A stretch of 64,000 bases of DNA from Thiovibrio frasassiensis (GCF_029607905.1 NZ_JAPHEH010000001.1:1207530-1271529); one strand, 5' to 3'; shown: positions 32,403-43,544, numbered from the stretch's first letter. Numbers and translations: made by a program. Notes: generated from the letters alone by a model not told the origin.

Positions 32403-35060
32403 ATGACCGGAAACGACATACGCAAACAATTTTTGGCCTACTTTGCCGATAAGGGCCATACGGTGGTGGAAAGTTCACCCTTGGTCCCCCACGATGATCC
32501 GACCCTGCTCTTCACCAACGCCGGGATGGTTCAGTTCAAGCGGGTGTTCATGGGCGAGGAGAAGCCGGACTATGTTCGGGCCGTGACCAGCCAGCGTTGC
32601 GTCCGGGCCGGGGGCAAACATAACGATCTGGAGAATGTGGGCTACACCGCCCGCCACCATACCTTTTTCGAGATGCTCGGTAATTTTTCCTTTGGCGATT
32701 ATTTTAAAAAAGACGCCATCCATTATGCCTGGGATTTTCTCACCAAAGAGGTGGGGTTAGATCCGCAGAAGCTCTGGGTCTCGGTGTTTGATGACGATGA
32801 CGAGGCCTTTGGACTCTGGGAAAAGGTTAAAGAGCTGCCCCCGGGCCGCATTGTCCGGATGGGAGAAAAAGACAATTTTTGGGCCATGGGCGATACCGGC
32901 CCCTGCGGTCCCTGCTCGGAGATCCATATCGACCAGGGGACGGAGGCGGGGTGCGGCAGGCCCGATTGCAAGCTCGGCTGTGACTGCGACCGTTTTCTCG
33001 AGATCTGGAATCTGGTGTTCATGCAGTTCAATCGGTCCGAAGACGGGAGCCTGACCCCGTTGCCCAAACCGAGCATCGACACCGGCATGGGCTTGGAGCG
33101 CATTACCGCTGTAACCCAGGGGAAATTCACCAACTACGACTCCGATCTTTTTAGCGGCATCATCACGGCCATCGCCGATGTTGCCGGAGTCCGGTACGGA
33201 TCGGAACCGGCAGTCAATACGGCTCTGCGGGTTATCGCCGACCATAGCCGGGCCACCACCTTTCTGGTGGCCGACGGGGTGTTGCCCTCCAACGAGGGGC
33301 GGGGCTACGTGCTCCGTCGCATCATGCGGAGGGCCATTCGATACGGCCGCTCCCTCGGGCTGAAAAAGCCCTTTCTTGGAGGGATCATCGAAGCGGTCAT
33401 CGCGGAGATGGGTGAACCGTATCCCCATCTTCATGGGGCACGCGAGCTTCTGGCCAAGGTGGTGTACAACGAAGAGGTCCGTTTCCTGGAAACCCTGGAC
33501 CATGGCCTGGCCATGCTCCATCAGGAAATGAAGCGGTTGCAGGAGGCAGGGGAGAAAGAAGTGTCTGGCGACTTCATCTTCAAGCTCTACGATACCTACG
33601 GGTTTCCCGTGGATATCGTCAAGGATATCGCCATTGAAAAAGGCATGCTGGCGGATGAGCCGGGATTCAACGCGGCCATGGAGGTGCAGCGCAGCCAGTC
33701 TAAAAAATCATGGAAGTCTACCTCGCTTGCCGAAATGGGCCCTGGGGTCCGGGCCTTGCTTGACAAGGGAGTGCGCACCCGGTTTGTCGGTTATGAGATG
33801 CGCCATCATCGTGGGCTCATCGGCGGGCTGGTGAATGCTGCCGGTGCCACCCTTGAGCAGGCCGGCACCGGCGAGCAGATCTCCCTGTTCTGCCCGGAAA
33901 CTCCGTTTTATGCAGAATCCGGCGGGCAGAGCGGCGATCGGGGCATGGTCATCGGGCCCCATGGCAAGGCAAGGGTGGTAAATACCGTGGCGGTGGGGGA
34001 GGGACTCATCCTCCATCAGGCCGAGGTTATGGAAGGGAGTCTGGCCCTTGGCGAGAGCGTAGAGCTCAAGGTGGCGGAAGGCAAGCGCCAGCGCACGGCA
34101 AACAATCATACCGCCACCCATCTCTTGCAGGCTGCTTTGCGTGAGGTGCTGGGCGAGCATGTGAAGCAGTCCGGCTCCCAGGTCAACCCGGATCGGCTTC
34201 GCTTCGATTTCACCCATTTTTCTCCCCTCTCCCGGGCAGAGATTCTCCGGGTGGAAAAGATTGTCAACGACGCAATCCGGGCCAACGCGCAGGTGTCTAC
34301 CGCGGTTCTGGGCCGGGAAGAGGCAATCCGGGGCGGGGCCACGGCCCTGTTTGGCGAGAAATACGAGACAAAAGTCCGCGTTGTTTCCGTGGGAGAGATC
34401 AGCAAGGAATTGTGCGGCGGTACCCATGTGGGGGCAACCGGGGAGATCGGGATGTTCAAGATCCTGAGCGAAGGCGGCATTGCTGCCGGGGTGCGGAGGA
34501 TTGAGGCGGTCACCGGCCCTGGGGCCATGGAGCGCTTCCAGCAGGTTGAGGCGCAACTGGCAACGCTTGCCGGTAAACTCAAGACCACGCCCGAGGAACT
34601 GTCCGGGAAACTGGACAAAATTCTGGCCCGCCAGAAGGAGTTGGAGCGGGAGGTGGGCCGGCTGACCGCGGATCTTTCCGTCAATGATCTGGAATCCATG
34701 CTTGGCAAGGCGCAGGAGATCGCGGGGGTCAAGGTGGTGATCGCGCAGATCGCCATGGATTCGCCGAAAACCATGCGCGAGGTCGGCGATAAGCTGCGGG
34801 ACGGTTTGGGCAGCGGCATCGCCGTTCTCGGCGGGGTCTTTGAGGGAAAGGTGAGCCTGTTGGCCATGGTCACCAAGGATCTGAGCTCCCGGTTCCATGC
34901 CGGCCAGATTGTCAAAGAGGTCGCTGCCATGGTGGGCGGCAGCGGGGGCGGGCGACCGGACATGGCCCAGGCCGGGGGGACCATGGCGGATAAATTGCCG
35001 GAGGCGCTCGCGGCGGTACCTGGCATTATCAGCGGTCAGGGTGCGAAAGCTTCTGCTTAA
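32403..35060 (+). CDS. alaS: alanyl-tRNA synthetase
   Basis: Class II synthetase that charges tRNA-Ala through the G3-U70 pair. At 885 aa it is full length. The catalytic core covers residues 1-240 (RQRC-type SQRCVRAGGKHNDLENVG, ARHHTFFEMLGNFSFGDYF), followed by the tRNA-recognition helices, the editing domain with zinc ligands HTATH (near 567) and CGGTHV (near 668), and the C-terminal DHHA1/C-Ala domain (VGGSGGGRPDMAQAGG). ATG at 32403. It probably shares a transcript with recA, with a stem-loop in between. Confidence 0.97.
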   Translation: MTGNDIRKQFLAYFADKGHTVVESSPLVPHDDPTLLFTNAGMVQFKRVFMGEEKPDYVRAVTSQRCVRAGGKHNDLENVGYTARHHTFFEMLGNFSFGDYFKKDAIHYAWDFLTKEVGLDPQKLWVSVFDDDDEAFGLWEKVKELPPGRIVRMGEKDNFWAMGDTGPCGPCSEIHIDQGTEAGCGRPDCKLGCDCDRFLEIWNLVFMQFNRSEDGSLTPLPKPSIDTGMGLERITAVTQGKFTNYDSDLFSGIITAIADVAGVRYGSEPAVNTALRVIADHSRATTFLVADGVLPSNEGRGYVLRRIMRRAIRYGRSLGLKKPFLGGIIEAVIAEMGEPYPHLHGARELLAKVVYNEEVRFLETLDHGLAMLHQEMKRLQEAGEKEVSGDFIFKLYDTYGFPVDIVKDIAIEKGMLADEPGFNAAMEVQRSQSKKSWKSTSLAEMGPGVRALLDKGVRTRFVGYEMRHHRGLIGGLVNAAGATLEQAGTGEQISLFCPETPFYAESGGQSGDRGMVIGPHGKARVVNTVAVGEGLILHQAEVMEGSLALGESVELKVAEGKRQRTANNHTATHLLQAALREVLGEHVKQSGSQVNPDRLRFDFTHFSPLSRAEILRVEKIVNDAIRANAQVSTAVLGREEAIRGGATALFGEKYETKVRVVSVGEISKELCGGTHVGATGEIGMFKILSEGGIAAGVRRIEAVTGPGAMERFQQVEAQLATLAGKLKTTPEELSGKLDKILARQKELEREVGRLTADLSVNDLESMLGKAQEIAGVKVVIAQIAMDSPKTMREVGDKLRDGLGSGIAVLGGVFEGKVSLLAMVTKDLSSRFHAGQIVKEVAAMVGGSGGGRPDMAQAGGTMADKLPEALAAVPGIISGQGAKASA

Positions 35061-35151
35061 AAACAAATACCCATGAAAAAATAACCGGTTGGCTTTTCTT
35101 TCGGTAGAAATACCCAGGGGAAAACAGGGAAAAAAGCAACGGGAAAATGTA

Positions 35152-35180
35152 TTGACAGGCAAAATAAATTCGATTAGAAC
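35152..35180 (+). promoter_or_regulatory. sigma-70 promoter of the atp operon
   Basis: A perfect TTGACA (35152-35157), a 17-bp AT-rich spacer and TAGAAC (35175-35180), followed by a leader of about 85 nt to the b' subunit start. The layout is optimal for strong expression. The leader is AT-rich with a small dyad GTTCA/TGAAC at about 35182-35199. Confidence 0.7.
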
Positions 35181-35271
35181 CGTTCAATTGTTAATGAACA
35201 GCTATTCATTTCATACGCACATATCAAGAATTTTTCACATATTAAATTGTTAAGAAAAACGGGGGCCAGTA

Positions 35272-35697
35272 ATGATTACCATCGACCTGACCATGCTCAT
35301 TCAGATTGCCAATATGCTCTTGCTTATTGTCGTCCTGAATGCAGTGTTGTACAAACCGATCCGCTCAATTATTGAAGAGCGGCAGAAGAAGATCGGCGGC
35401 CTTGATGAGGGCATTGACCAATTCAAGAAGAATGCCGTGCTGCGCCTCGATGAGTTTGGTCAGAAGATGAAGGATGCCAGGATTCGGGCCAAAAAAGAGT
35501 ATGAGACTGCCCGGAATGCCGCCCTCGCCGAAAGCAGCGAAAAGCTGGCTGGGATCCGCAAGGAGGTTGACGCGCAGAAAACCGGTCAGCTTGCTGAAAT
35601 AGAAAAGCAGTTTGCCACAGCCCAGTCCGAGTTGCAGGGGCAGATCTCCGGGTTTGCCGGCGATATGGCGGGCAAGGTTTTGGGGAGGGCTCTGTAA
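35272..35697 (+). CDS. atpF': F1Fo ATP synthase subunit b' (AtpF')
   Basis: Peripheral-stalk subunit of the F-type ATP synthase. It is 141 aa: one N-terminal membrane helix (about residues 7-25, LIQIANMLLLIVVLNAVLYK) followed by a long charged coiled coil that pairs with subunit b. Having separate b' and b genes is typical of deltaproteobacteria, cyanobacteria and some alphaproteobacteria. GGGGGCC precedes the start. Its TAA stop is immediately followed by the ATG of atpF. The a and c subunits are not encoded here. Confidence 0.92.
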   Translation: MITIDLTMLIQIANMLLLIVVLNAVLYKPIRSIIEERQKKIGGLDEGIDQFKKNAVLRLDEFGQKMKDARIRAKKEYETARNAALAESSEKLAGIRKEVDAQKTGQLAEIEKQFATAQSELQGQISGFAGDMAGKVLGRAL

Positions 35698-36285
35698 ATG
35701 AAAAATACAAAATGGAAAAAAAATGCAACGGCAGCCCTGGCGTTGTTTCTAGTCCTGAGCTGTGCCGCAGCGGCATATGCTTCGGGAGATGGGGCAATCC
35801 CCAGAGAGAAGTGGATGGATCTTTTGTACCGGGCAATGAATTTCGCCGGTCTGGCATTCATTCTGGTCTTTTTCCTGAAGAAGCCATTTTCTGATGGCTT
35901 GAGCAGTCGTCGGGCAGGGATCAAGGACCAGTTGGAAGCTCTGGAGTCACGCAAGGCTGAAGCAGAACAGTTGTATAAAGAGGCCGAGGCCAAACTAGCC
36001 AGGCTCGATGAAGAGGTGAACAGCATCATCACCGAGGCGGTGAAGCAGGGTGAGGCCGAGAAGGCAAAGATCGTTGCCGATGCCGAGCGTAATGCCGGAG
36101 ACATCAAGCGGCAGGCCGAAATGGCGATCGCGCACGAGCTTGCCGAGGCCAAGACCCGGTTGAAGGGCGAGATAGCCGAACAAGCCGTGCTGCTGGCGGA
36201 AGAACTGGTGAAAAAGAATATTCAGCCTGCGGATCAGAGCAGGATGGTTGAGCTGTCTCTTGAAAAGGTGGGAGGTATTCAGTGA
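35698..36285 (+). CDS. atpF: F1Fo ATP synthase subunit b (AtpF)
   Basis: Second peripheral-stalk subunit, 195 aa. Unusually it has two hydrophobic segments: residues 10-29 look like a signal peptide ending in AYASGDG, and residues about 45-61 (MNFAGLAFILVFFLKKP) form the true membrane anchor, followed by a long coiled coil. The extra N-terminal segment is a known deltaproteobacterial feature. The start codon directly abuts the b' stop; the stop overlaps the atpH start (GTGA). Confidence 0.92.
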   Translation: MKNTKWKKNATAALALFLVLSCAAAAYASGDGAIPREKWMDLLYRAMNFAGLAFILVFFLKKPFSDGLSSRRAGIKDQLEALESRKAEAEQLYKEAEAKLARLDEEVNSIITEAVKQGEAEKAKIVADAERNAGDIKRQAEMAIAHELAEAKTRLKGEIAEQAVLLAEELVKKNIQPADQSRMVELSLEKVGGIQ

Positions 36286-36827
36286 AGAACACAGTATTAG
36301 CCAAACGGTACGCCAAGGCGCTCTTTGCGGTTGGCAAGGAAGGCAATGCCTTCGCGGAATTCACCAAGACCCTCAACGCCATGGCCGAGCTCTTTGTCGG
36401 CATGCCCGAGGTCTCCGATGCCCTGACCAACCCGTTGTATCCGGTTGAGGCGCGGGAGAAGGTCATGGAGCATCTTCTCACCTCCATGCAGGTTACCCAG
36501 GTTTTGGGCAACTTCTTCAAGCTGCTGGTGCAGAAAAAACGTGCGAATATCCTCCCCGATATTGCCGCGGTATTTCAGGCGATGGTCGATGCGGATAACA
36601 ATATGTGTCAAGGGACGGTGGTTTCGGCTATGGAGCTGACCCCGGAACTCAGTGCAAAGGTTCAGGCAACATTGGAAAAAATAACCGGCAAGCAGGTCGT
36701 CCTTACGGCCCAGGTCGATCCGTCCATTATCGGTGGGATCGTGGCCAAGGTCGGTGATCTGGTGCTCGATGGAAGCATCAAGTCACAGCTGGCTGGTTTA
36801 AAAGAATCCATTAAGGGGAGTGTATAA
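36282..36827 (+). CDS. atpH: F1Fo ATP synthase subunit delta (AtpH)
   Basis: The 181-aa OSCP subunit linking the peripheral stalk to the top of F1. It starts with a GTG overlapping the atpF stop. The N-terminal helical bundle ([19 protein letters not shown]) and the C-terminal sandwich ([39 protein letters not shown]) are typical. Translationally coupled within the operon. Confidence 0.94.
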   Translation: MKNTVLAKRYAKALFAVGKEGNAFAEFTKTLNAMAELFVGMPEVSDALTNPLYPVEAREKVMEHLLTSMQVTQVLGNFFKLLVQKKRANILPDIAAVFQAMVDADNNMCQGTVVSAMELTPELSAKVQATLEKITGKQVVLTAQVDPSIIGGIVAKVGDLVLDGSIKSQLAGLKESIKGSV

Positions 36828-36832
36828 GACAA

Positions 36833-38356
36833 ATGCAGATCAAAGCCGAAGAGATCAGTCAAATCATTAAGGGGCAGATCAAGGATTACGAAAGTAAAGT
36901 TGATCTGAGTGAAACCGGCACCGTAATCTCCGTTGGTGACGGTATTGCTCGTGTGTACGGGGTTGAAAAGTGCATGGCCATGGAGCTGCTGGAGTTCCCC
37001 GGTGGCGTTCTGGGCATTGCCTTGAACCTTGAAGCCGACAACGTTGGTTGTGCGCTTCTTGGTGACGTGCGGAAGATTAAGGAAGGCGACACCGTCAAAC
37101 GTACCGGTCGTATTGCCGAGGTTCCCGTCGGCCCCGAGATGGAAGGCCGCGTCGTTGACGGCGTGGGCAGCCCCATTGACGGCCAGGGACCCCTGAATGC
37201 CAAGCATAGTTCCAAGATCGAAGTGCTGGCACCCGGCGTTATCGCCAGAAAGTCCGTACATGAGCCTTGTTACACCGGCGCCAAGGCGGTTGACGCCATG
37301 ACTCCGGTTGGCCGCGGTCAGCGCGAATTGGTTATCGGCGATCGCCAGATCGGCAAGACTGCCCTTTGCGTTGATGCGATCATCGCCCAAAAATACACCG
37401 ACGTACATTGTGTCTATGTGGCCATCGGCCAGAAGAAATCAACGGTGGCCCTGGTTGTTGAAGCGCTCCGTAAGCACGGCGCCATGGAATACACCACCGT
37501 GGTAGCAGCCTGCGCCTCCGATCCGGCACCCATGCAGTATGTTGCCGCATTTGCCGGTTGCGCCATGGGCGAGTACTTCCGTGACAACGGCCAGCACGCC
37601 CTGATCATCTATGACGATCTTTCCAAGCAGGCGGTTTCCTACCGTGAGCTCTCCCTGCTCCTCCGTCGTCCGCCGGGACGTGAAGCATACCCCGGCGACA
37701 TCTTCTTCAACCACTCCCGTCTGCTGGAGCGGTCCTGTAAGGTTAATGATGCCCTGGGCGCCGGTTCTCTTACCGCTCTGCCCATCATCGAGACCCAGGC
37801 TGGTGACGTTTCCGCCTTCATCCCGACCAACGTTATCTCCATCACCGACGGTCAGGTATACCTTGAGCCCAACCTCTTTTTCGCCGGTGTTCGTCCCGCG
37901 ATCAACGTCGGCCTCTCCGTATCCCGCGTAGGTGGTGCGGCTCAGGTAAAAGCCATGAAGCAGGTGGCAGGTACTTTGCGTCTGGATCTGGCCCAGTATC
38001 GTGAGCTCGCCGCCTTTGCCGGTTTCGGTTCCGATCTTGATGCCGCCACCCAGGCTCAGTTGACCCGTGGCGCCCGTTTGGTCGAGATCTTGAAGCAGCC
38101 CCAGTATCAGCCGCTGCCCATGGAAAAACAGATCTGTATCCTCTTTGCCGGTACCCGCGGCTATCTCGATACCCTGCCCATTGACAGCTTGGCTGAGTAT
38201 GAGCAGCAGCTCTATGCCCATATCGAGAAAAACCAGCCCAGCATCTATGATGACCTGAAAGAAAAGCAAGCCATTGATGCTCCCTTGGAAGAAAAAATCC
38301 GGGCTACTCTGCAGGCTTTTGGTGAATCTTTCAAGGCTGCCAAGGGCCTCAAATAA
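36833..38356 (+). CDS. atpA: F1Fo ATP synthase subunit alpha (AtpA)
   Basis: Non-catalytic nucleotide-binding subunit of F1, 507 aa. It has the OB crown, the P-loop GDRQIGKT (residues 169-176) and the signature [20 protein letters not shown], with the arginine finger in [10 protein letters not shown]. The P-loop normally reads GDRQTGKT; Ile173 is an unusual replacement (see findings). Codon use is visibly richer in GTT, GGT and CGT than in neighbouring genes, as expected for high expression. It lies 5 bp after atpH. Confidence 0.97.
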   Translation: MQIKAEEISQIIKGQIKDYESKVDLSETGTVISVGDGIARVYGVEKCMAMELLEFPGGVLGIALNLEADNVGCALLGDVRKIKEGDTVKRTGRIAEVPVGPEMEGRVVDGVGSPIDGQGPLNAKHSSKIEVLAPGVIARKSVHEPCYTGAKAVDAMTPVGRGQRELVIGDRQIGKTALCVDAIIAQKYTDVHCVYVAIGQKKSTVALVVEALRKHGAMEYTTVVAACASDPAPMQYVAAFAGCAMGEYFRDNGQHALIIYDDLSKQAVSYRELSLLLRRPPGREAYPGDIFFNHSRLLERSCKVNDALGAGSLTALPIIETQAGDVSAFIPTNVISITDGQVYLEPNLFFAGVRPAINVGLSVSRVGGAAQVKAMKQVAGTLRLDLAQYRELAAFAGFGSDLDAATQAQLTRGARLVEILKQPQYQPLPMEKQICILFAGTRGYLDTLPIDSLAEYEQQLYAHIEKNQPSIYDDLKEKQAIDAPLEEKIRATLQAFGESFKAAKGLK

Positions 38357-38371
38357 GGGGGGTAAGGTCTC

Positions 38372-39244
38372 ATGGCGAGCCTAAAAGATGTAAAAACGAA
38401 GATTGGTGGGGTGAAGAAAACTGCCCAGATCACCAAGGCTATGAATATGGTTGCCGCGGCCAAGCTTCGCGGGGCGCAGCAGAAGATGGAAGATTTCCGT
38501 TCCTATGCCGAGAAGTTCAACGCGGCCATGGGCAATCTTTCCTCCGCCATGGATTCCGGCGCTTTTCCCCTCATGGAAAAGCGTGAGGTTAAGAATGTCG
38601 AGATCCTGGTGGTCACCTCGGATCGTGGTCTGTGCGGTAGTTTTAACGCCCATATCATGAAGATGGCCGAGAAGCTCATCGCGAGCTTGGAGGCCGAAGG
38701 CAAGAAGGTTTCTTTGGTCTGCGTCGGCAAGAAGGGTGCGAGTTATTTCCGGAAAACCGGTAAGGTTCGGGTCCGTTACACCGACCTGATGGGCACCTTC
38801 CAGATGTTCAATGCCCGGACCATTGCTCAGGATATTGCCGGGAATTTTCTCTCCGGTGATAGCGATGAAGTTCGCATTGTCTACGGTAAATTTAAAAGCG
38901 TAGCCGTGCAGCGTCCGGCCGAGCAGATGTTTTTGCCTATTCAGCCGGATGCCGTGGCGGCGACTGAGGCAGTTTCTTCTTCTGCCGGGGCATACATCTA
39001 TGAACCGAGCACCGAGGAAATCATGGAAGTGCTTCTGCCGCTGTACATGAATGTCATGGTGTATCATGCCATGCTTGAAGTCAGCGCCAGTGAACATGCT
39101 GCCCGGATGAGCGCCATGGATAACGCCACCAATGCCTGTAAGGATATCATCCACAGCCTGACCCTGATTTACAATAAGGCGCGGCAGGCTGGTATTACCG
39201 CGGAATTGATGGATATTGTCGGCGGTGCCGAGGCGTTGAAGTAA
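38372..39244 (+). CDS. atpG: F1Fo ATP synthase subunit gamma (AtpG)
   Basis: Central rotor shaft, 290 aa. The conserved N-terminal helix (KTKIGGVKKTAQITKAMNMV), the middle Rossmann-like domain (VTSDRGLCGSFN) and the C-terminal helix (EHAARMSAMDNATNACKDII) are all present. GGGGGGTAAGG precedes the ATG. It lies between atpA and atpD in the usual order, with a 75-bp gap before atpD. Confidence 0.96.
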   Translation: MASLKDVKTKIGGVKKTAQITKAMNMVAAAKLRGAQQKMEDFRSYAEKFNAAMGNLSSAMDSGAFPLMEKREVKNVEILVVTSDRGLCGSFNAHIMKMAEKLIASLEAEGKKVSLVCVGKKGASYFRKTGKVRVRYTDLMGTFQMFNARTIAQDIAGNFLSGDSDEVRIVYGKFKSVAVQRPAEQMFLPIQPDAVAATEAVSSSAGAYIYEPSTEEIMEVLLPLYMNVMVYHAMLEVSASEHAARMSAMDNATNACKDIIHSLTLIYNKARQAGITAELMDIVGGAEALK

Positions 39245-39307
39245 ACAGGTGAAATCAGGCTGATGCATTCAGCTCTGTCATAGATTGTCAATGTACGTAC
39301 TAGCTGA

Positions 39308-40741
<1,434 letters not shown>

Positions 40742-40753
40742 GGAATTGACTGA

Positions 40754-40780
40754 CTTCCCGATCCCTTGCGGGTCGGGAAG
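40754..40780 (+). promoter_or_regulatory. stem-loop between atpD and atpC
   Basis: CTTCCCGA (40754-40761) pairs with TCGGGAAG (40773-40780); an inner CCC/GGG extends the stem to 11 bp with one bulged T and a TTGC tetraloop. There is no U-run. It ends 16 bp before the atpC start and could protect the upstream mRNA from 3' decay or lower epsilon synthesis. Confidence 0.6.
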
Positions 40781-40796
40781 GACTTGAGGATTACCC

Positions 40797-41219
40797 ATGG
40801 CTGAAAAATTAAAGTTGGAAGTGGTAACTCCCAAAGGGGCTGTAGTGAGCAAGGACGTTGATATTGTCACTGCTCCTGGCTACGGCGGTGAATTTGGTGT
40901 TCTCGCCAACCATGCTCCCTTCTTGAGTACGATTAAGGTTGGTGTTCTGACCTATAAGTCTGGGGCTCAGGAAGAAACCCTGATGGTGAGTGGCGGTTTT
41001 TGTGAAGTGTCCAATAACAAATTAACCTTTCTTGTTGAATCCGCCGAGCGGGGTGCAGACATTGATGTCGAACGCGCGATGCGGGCCAAGGAACGGGCTG
41101 AGAAACGTTTGGCAGAAGCCCAGGCCCAGAAGGAAAAAATGGATCGGACCAGAGCCGAAGCAGCTTTGCAGCGGGCTATGAGTCGGCTGCGGGTTGCGGA
41201 GAGGCGGAAGCCTTCCTGA
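40797..41219 (+). CDS. atpC: F1Fo ATP synthase subunit epsilon (AtpC)
   Basis: A 140-aa rotor subunit that also inhibits ATP hydrolysis. The N-terminal beta-sandwich contains [20 protein letters not shown] and the [15 protein letters not shown] loop; the C-terminal two-helix arm ([18 protein letters not shown]) is complete, so regulatory extension of the arm is possible. It is the last gene of the operon and is followed by a strong terminator at 41243. Confidence 0.95.
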   Translation: MAEKLKLEVVTPKGAVVSKDVDIVTAPGYGGEFGVLANHAPFLSTIKVGVLTYKSGAQEETLMVSGGFCEVSNNKLTFLVESAERGADIDVERAMRAKERAEKRLAEAQAQKEKMDRTRAEAALQRAMSRLRVAERRKPS

Positions 41220-41242
41220 GACGTAGCAGACAATGGACATTA

Positions 41243-41275
41243 AAAAAGCCGCTCGGAAACGAGCGGCTTTTTTTG
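41243..41275. terminator. bidirectional terminator between atpC and cheX
   Basis: A near-perfect stem AAAGCCGCTCG/CGAGCGGCTTT with a GAAA-type loop, flanked by A-run and T-run, lies between the convergent atpC and CheX-like genes. It can end both transcripts. Confidence 0.93.
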
Positions 41276-41297
41276 TCGGTGCTGGTGGGGAAGAGCA

Positions 41298-41768
41298 TTA
41301 CTTCTCGCTGAGATTTGCCTCCACGACAAAGGAACCGGCTGCGGTTTCGAAGGGGATAACAATGGTCGGCGCCTTGGAATAATAGGAGATTTCCACCCCC
41401 TTGCCGACGACCATGTTGGGGGTGGCAAGGGCAAACTTATGATCAAGCTTGGCCAGCTGGGCCTTGGCGCCGCCACAGATCATATTGGTCAGCTCACCGA
41501 CAGCATCAACAACCTCGTCGTCAATCTTTTCCTTGGGATCTTCCATCAGCATGTTTGCCACGATTTTGAGGATGCATTTTTCCGTAAAACTTACAATCAT
41601 GGAGCCGGTTATATCTTCGGAAGTCATGCCGATGATGCCTGTTACCTCGCCATAGGAGGTATTGCCCTCTTTGAGACGTGGTTTTTGCGGAGTGACCTGC
41701 GTTTGTGCCATTGTTTCCAGAACATTTTTTGCGGCAGATAAAAATGGATTAATAAACTCTGCTTTCAT
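41298..41768 (-). CDS. CheX-like chemotaxis phosphatase
   Basis: A 156-aa protein of the CheX/CheC phosphatase fold. The catalytic E-x-x-N motif is in VDAVGELTNMICGGAKAQL (Glu and Asn about residues 93 and 96), matching CheX, which dephosphorylates CheY-P. The N-terminal EFINPFLSAAKNVLETMA and the mid-protein GEVTGIIGMTSEDITGSM are family traits. No other chemotaxis gene is adjacent; a stand-alone CheY-like protein is encoded at 23153. It could serve chemotaxis, motility or another receiver-based pathway. Confidence 0.88.
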   Translation of the reverse strand: MKAEFINPFLSAAKNVLETMAQTQVTPQKPRLKEGNTSYGEVTGIIGMTSEDITGSMIVSFTEKCILKIVANMLMEDPKEKIDDEVVDAVGELTNMICGGAKAQLAKLDHKFALATPNMVVGKGVEISYYSKAPTIVIPFETAAGSFVVEANLSEK

Positions 41769-42074
41769 GGGAGTATTTTGCTCACAATTTTTTATACTGA
41801 TTATTGGAAGGTATTAATACAACTTGCGGGATATCCCTTTAATTGTCAAGGGTCATTTGCCGTATTATGCTTCAATGTTACAGGTTTTATCCTCAGCTTG
41901 AAACCAGCAACCAACGGTTGTTTTTTCAGGCAGATAAAGTGGGGAATAATAATTTATGCATGAAATGCTCACGAAAACAGATTAACATATCAAGTTATGG
42001 TCTAACTTGTCGTTATTGCGATAAATATCGGTACTTGTACCGATGGCGTTCAATTTTTCGGGTAGGAGGCAGTG
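41769..42074. promoter_or_regulatory. AT-rich divergent regulatory region between cheX and gltA
   Basis: This 306-bp gap is clearly more AT-rich than the rest of the window and holds no gene. Two perfect dyads lie in the gltA-proximal half: CAAGTTA-N5-TAACTTG (41991-42009) and ATCGGTAC-TT-GTACCGAT (42027-42044), the second about 30 bp before the gltA start. They look like operators for one or two dimeric regulators. On the minus strand a TTGACA near 41845 may belong to a cheX promoter, but I see no matching -10. Confidence 0.55.
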
Positions 42075-43481
42075 ATGGAGACAAAAGAACGAATGAATAT
42101 TGCCCGTCAATTTTCACGGGAATTGCCCGTTGCCGGGCGGATCACGAATTTTGATGAGGTAGTTTCCGGCTATGATGCCCAAAATGCCCAGCTTGAGGCA
42201 GAGCGTTGCCTGCAATGCAAAAAGCCAAAATGCCGGGAGGGATGCCCCGTCCATAACGATATTCCCGGCTTTATTAAGCTGCTCCGCGAAGGAAAGATCG
42301 AGGAGGCGTACTGGTTGGACCGCGAAACCAACTCACTTCCCGCTATCTGTTCGCGGGTCTGTCCCCATGAGTTCCAGTGTGAAGGGCATTGTATCCGCGG
42401 GAAAAAGGGCGAGCCGGTGGCCATTGGCATGCTCGAGCGTTATATTGTTGATTGGATGGTGGCCAATAACAAGAATCTGCTCCAGCCCTGTGCTCTGCCC
42501 AAGAGTAAAAAAGTGGCCATTGTCGGTTCCGGGCCGGCAGGAATGTCTGCCGCATATTACCTCGCCCATGAGGGGTACCATTGCACAATTTTTGAAAGCC
42601 TTCCTGTTTTCGGCGGCATGCTGGCGGTCGGCATCCCGGCATACCGACTGCCGCGGGAGGTTATCGCTGCGGAATTTGAAGCCCTGAAAAATTGCGGGGT
42701 GACTATGGAGCATGGCGTGACCATCGGCAAGGATAAAAGTCTGAGCGATCTGCGTGCTGAGGGTTTTGCCGCGGTATTTCTCGGTCCGGGTGCGCATCGG
42801 AGCCGGAAACTTGGCGTGGAAGGGGAAGATTTGTCGGGAGTAGTGCACGGCGTTGATTACCTGCGCAAGGTCAATGTCGGTGAAACACTGAATCTTGGAA
42901 AAAACGTGGTGGTGGTCGGCGGCGGGAACGTGGCCATTGACTGCGCCCGCACAGCCCTGCGGACCGGGTCTGATAATGTTTTCATCCTCTACCGGCGCAG
43001 CAAGGCGGAGATGCCCGCTTCCCAAGCGGAGATCCATCATCTGGAAGAAGAAGGGGTGCGCATCGAGATGCTTGCCGCTCCGGTTGCGATCCACGGCGAG
43101 AATGGCAGACTGAGTAAGATAGAGTGCATTCGGATGGAGCTTGGCGCCTGCGACGCCTCGGGCCGTTGTCGTCCGGTACCCAAGGAGGGTTCGAACTTCA
43201 TGCTTGCCGCCGATGCCATCATCCCGGCCATCAGTCAGGATGTGGATGTTACGGCTGGTTCTGGCCTCGATCTGGCCTTGAGCCGCTGGGGTACCTATGT
43301 GGTGGATGAGGTGACCATGCAGACTTCCGAAGAGTGGATCTTTGCCGCAGGCGATGCCGTGCTTGGTCCCCAGACGGTGGCCAAGGCGGTGTATCAGGCC
43401 AAAGAGGCGGCCGAGTCCATCAAGCGGTATCTTGAGGGCAAGGACCTCAAGGAAGGGCGTCACCCCTTTTCTCTTGAGTAA
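42075..43481 (+). CDS. gltA: NADPH-dependent glutamate synthase small-chain homologue GltA
   Basis: A 468-aa FAD/NAD(P) oxidoreductase with N-terminal Fe-S ligands (ERCLQCKKPKCREGCPVH and ICSRVCPHEFQCEGHC), an FAD site VAIVGSGPAGMSAAYYLA, and an NAD(P) site VVVVGGGNVAIDCA. It is called GltA for the stand-alone, homotetrameric annotation. The same family includes the NfnB/SudA subunit of electron-bifurcating transhydrogenase, but no NfnA gene is next to it, so I cannot decide between the two. AGGAGG (42064-42069) supports ATG 42075 over GTG 42072. A terminator follows at 43504. Confidence 0.85.
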   Translation: METKERMNIARQFSRELPVAGRITNFDEVVSGYDAQNAQLEAERCLQCKKPKCREGCPVHNDIPGFIKLLREGKIEEAYWLDRETNSLPAICSRVCPHEFQCEGHCIRGKKGEPVAIGMLERYIVDWMVANNKNLLQPCALPKSKKVAIVGSGPAGMSAAYYLAHEGYHCTIFESLPVFGGMLAVGIPAYRLPREVIAAEFEALKNCGVTMEHGVTIGKDKSLSDLRAEGFAAVFLGPGAHRSRKLGVEGEDLSGVVHGVDYLRKVNVGETLNLGKNVVVVGGGNVAIDCARTALRTGSDNVFILYRRSKAEMPASQAEIHHLEEEGVRIEMLAAPVAIHGENGRLSKIECIRMELGACDASGRCRPVPKEGSNFMLAADAIIPAISQDVDVTAGSGLDLALSRWGTYVVDEVTMQTSEEWIFAAGDAVLGPQTVAKAVYQAKEAAESIKRYLEGKDLKEGRHPFSLE

Positions 43482-43503
43482 CAGTTTTTGGCGCAGAAAT
43501 ACC

Positions 43504-43544
43504 AAAAAAGGCCTGCCGGTTTTTCATCGGTGGGCCTTTTTTTT
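43504..43544 (+). terminator. intrinsic terminator after gltA
   Basis: The stem GGCCTGCCG with CGGTGGGCC (two wobble pairs) is followed by a run of eight T residues, and preceded by an A-run, 22 bp after the stop codon. Confidence 0.85.
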
